From: an uncultured Collinsella sp.
GTDB taxonomy: Bacteria; Actinomycetota; Coriobacteriia; Coriobacteriales; Coriobacteriaceae
Length of the DNA: 20,523 bases
Direction of reading: 5' to 3'
Assembly (NCBI GenBank): GCA_900550205.1
Contig: URRJ01000015.1
Coordinates: forward strand, 1 to 20,523
Position 1 is the first letter of the stretch. Each line of letters starts with the position of its first letter. Shown one piece after another: positions 19,810 to 20,523 of this stretch. Below the pieces are notes generated by a model. The model ran no database searches and had not been told where the DNA came from. It saw nothing but the letters and a program-made list of their open reading frames with translations. The translations under genes and the position numbers were made by a program.

Positions 19810-20523
19810 ATGGCATCTGCTGTGAAGCGTGACGCTCGCGCCGTGGTGACCACATGCGGGGGATGCTATGCCGATTGCGCCTTTGCGGCCCATGTTAAGG
19901 ATGGGCGTGTGGTGGCCGAGTTGCCGGTGCCGGGACATCCGTGCGCGGCGCGTGCCCTGTGCGCCCGCGGACGGCATCGCCTGGCAATGCCGTTTGACGA
20001 GCGCGATCGCATTGTGCATCCCATGCGCCGACGAACTGATGGCTCGGGGTTCGATGTGATTTCGTGGGACGAGGCGTTCGCGCAGATTGCAGCGCGCCTT
20101 GGGGGGATTGTCGACGGGCATGGTCCGCGTGCGCTGGGCATGACGCTCGGCGTTCCCTCGTTCGACCGCTACTGGGCGTATCGCTTTATGCGTGCGCTGG
20201 GCTCGCCCAACGTGTACGGTGCCGACGGTGCCTGCGAGGTAAGCCGACTTACCGGTTGGGAGCACAGCCTGGGCTACAGCCCCGCCTCCGACCTGGCGCA
20301 TACCGATTGCATCATGTATTTGGGGCGTTCCATTGTCGATTCGTCGACGATGGAGGCCGTTGACGCGCTCAACGATGCACGCCGGCGCGGGGCGAAGATT
20401 ATCGTGGTTGACCCCCGGCGCAGTGGCTCGGCCGCACTTGCCGACCGCTGGCTGCGCGTGCGTCCGGGCTGCGACTTGGCGTTGCTGTTGGGTATTGCCC
20501 ATGTCTTGATTGCCGAGGATCTG
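19810..20523 (+). CDS. Molybdopterin-dependent oxidoreductase, N-terminal part (3' truncated by window end)
   Basis: 238 codons are visible from ATG 19810, and the frame is still open at the last base. AAAGGG (19795-19800) precedes the start by 9 nt. The N-terminus carries a 4Fe-4S motif like that of FdhF: C16-x2-C19-x3-C23 and probably C51 (ALCARGRH), followed by FDVISWDEAF, typical of the bis-MGD family. DCIMYLGRSIVDSS and KIIVVDPRRSGSAALADRWLRVRPG are the cofactor-binding fold. Where FdhF has Sec, this protein reads GACEVSRLTGW, so C142 is the likely metal ligand. There is no twin-arginine signal, so it should be cytoplasmic. Substrate unknown; it may be a formate dehydrogenase relative or another reductase. 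It lies behind the operon terminator, so it is probably a separate unit. Confidence 0.85.
   Translation, partial: MASAVKRDARAVVTTCGGCYADCAFAAHVKDGRVVAELPVPGHPCAARALCARGRHRLAMPFDERDRIVHPMRRRTDGSGFDVISWDEAFAQIAARLGGIVDGHGPRALGMTLGVPSFDRYWAYRFMRALGSPNVYGADGACEVSRLTGWEHSLGYSPASDLAHTDCIMYLGRSIVDSSTMEAVDALNDARRRGAKIIVVDPRRSGSAALADRWLRVRPGCDLALLLGIAHVLIAEDL

Overview
The window is high-GC DNA, densely coding on the plus strand from about 4.3 kb onward. I infer a gut anaerobe of the Coriobacteriia, most like Collinsella. The basis is the GC-rich codon use together with a complete formate hydrogenlyase (FHL) locus containing a selenocysteine formate dehydrogenase. The taxonomic call rests on gene content and memory of the group, not on a marker gene.

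Layout. (1) Positions 2-1018 hold the 3' part of a class V aminotransferase / cysteine desulfurase-like gene, closed by a strong terminator. (2) 1086-2444 is a BrnQ-type branched-chain amino acid carrier. (3) 2456-2692 is a tRNA-Pro(TGG) - tRNA-Gly(TCC) unit with a near-consensus promoter. (4) 2693-3078 has no gene. It contains two copies of a module made of the tRNA-Gly 3' end, a terminator and an inverted tRNA fragment, with a cluster of hairpins between them and a further 14-bp stem-loop. (5) 3079-3850, minus strand, is a toxin-antitoxin-like pair: a RelB/DinJ-like antitoxin overlapping a PIN-domain protein. (6) 3851-4278 is an AT-rich divergent intergenic region with several dyad symmetries, probably the control region of the FHL operon. 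(7) 4279-19687 is one long plus-strand gene set: hydN-like ferredoxin, fdhF (in-frame UGA read as Sec140), then hyfA-B-C-D-E-F-G-H-I-J, hycI and a FocA-type formate channel, ending in a terminator at 19710-19745. (8) 19810 to the window end is the 5' part of a second molybdopterin oxidoreductase.

How the genes work together. FdhF oxidises formate to CO2. HydN and HyfA (four 4Fe-4S motifs each) and HyfH (two 4Fe-4S motifs) would carry electrons to the [NiFe] hydrogenase formed by HyfG (large) and HyfI (small), which reduces protons to H2. HyfB, HyfD and HyfF (three antiporter-like Complex I subunits), HyfC (NuoH-like) and HyfE (NuoK-like) form the membrane arm, as in E. coli hydrogenase 4 / FHL-2. 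HyfJ/HycH and the HycI protease mature the large subunit, and FocA moves formate across the membrane. The gene order A-J plus foc matches the E. coli hyf operon. The differences are that fdhF and the hydN-like gene lie upstream in the same locus, that the endopeptidase gene is included, and that no HyfR/FhlA-type activator is present in the window.

The most useful second looks are the Sec codon with its SECIS hairpin, the PIN protein that seems to lack a conserved catalytic glutamate, the tRNA-Gly-derived repeat array, and the dyad-rich FHL leader. I did not find a clearly undescribed system; the FHL locus itself is a recognisable family.
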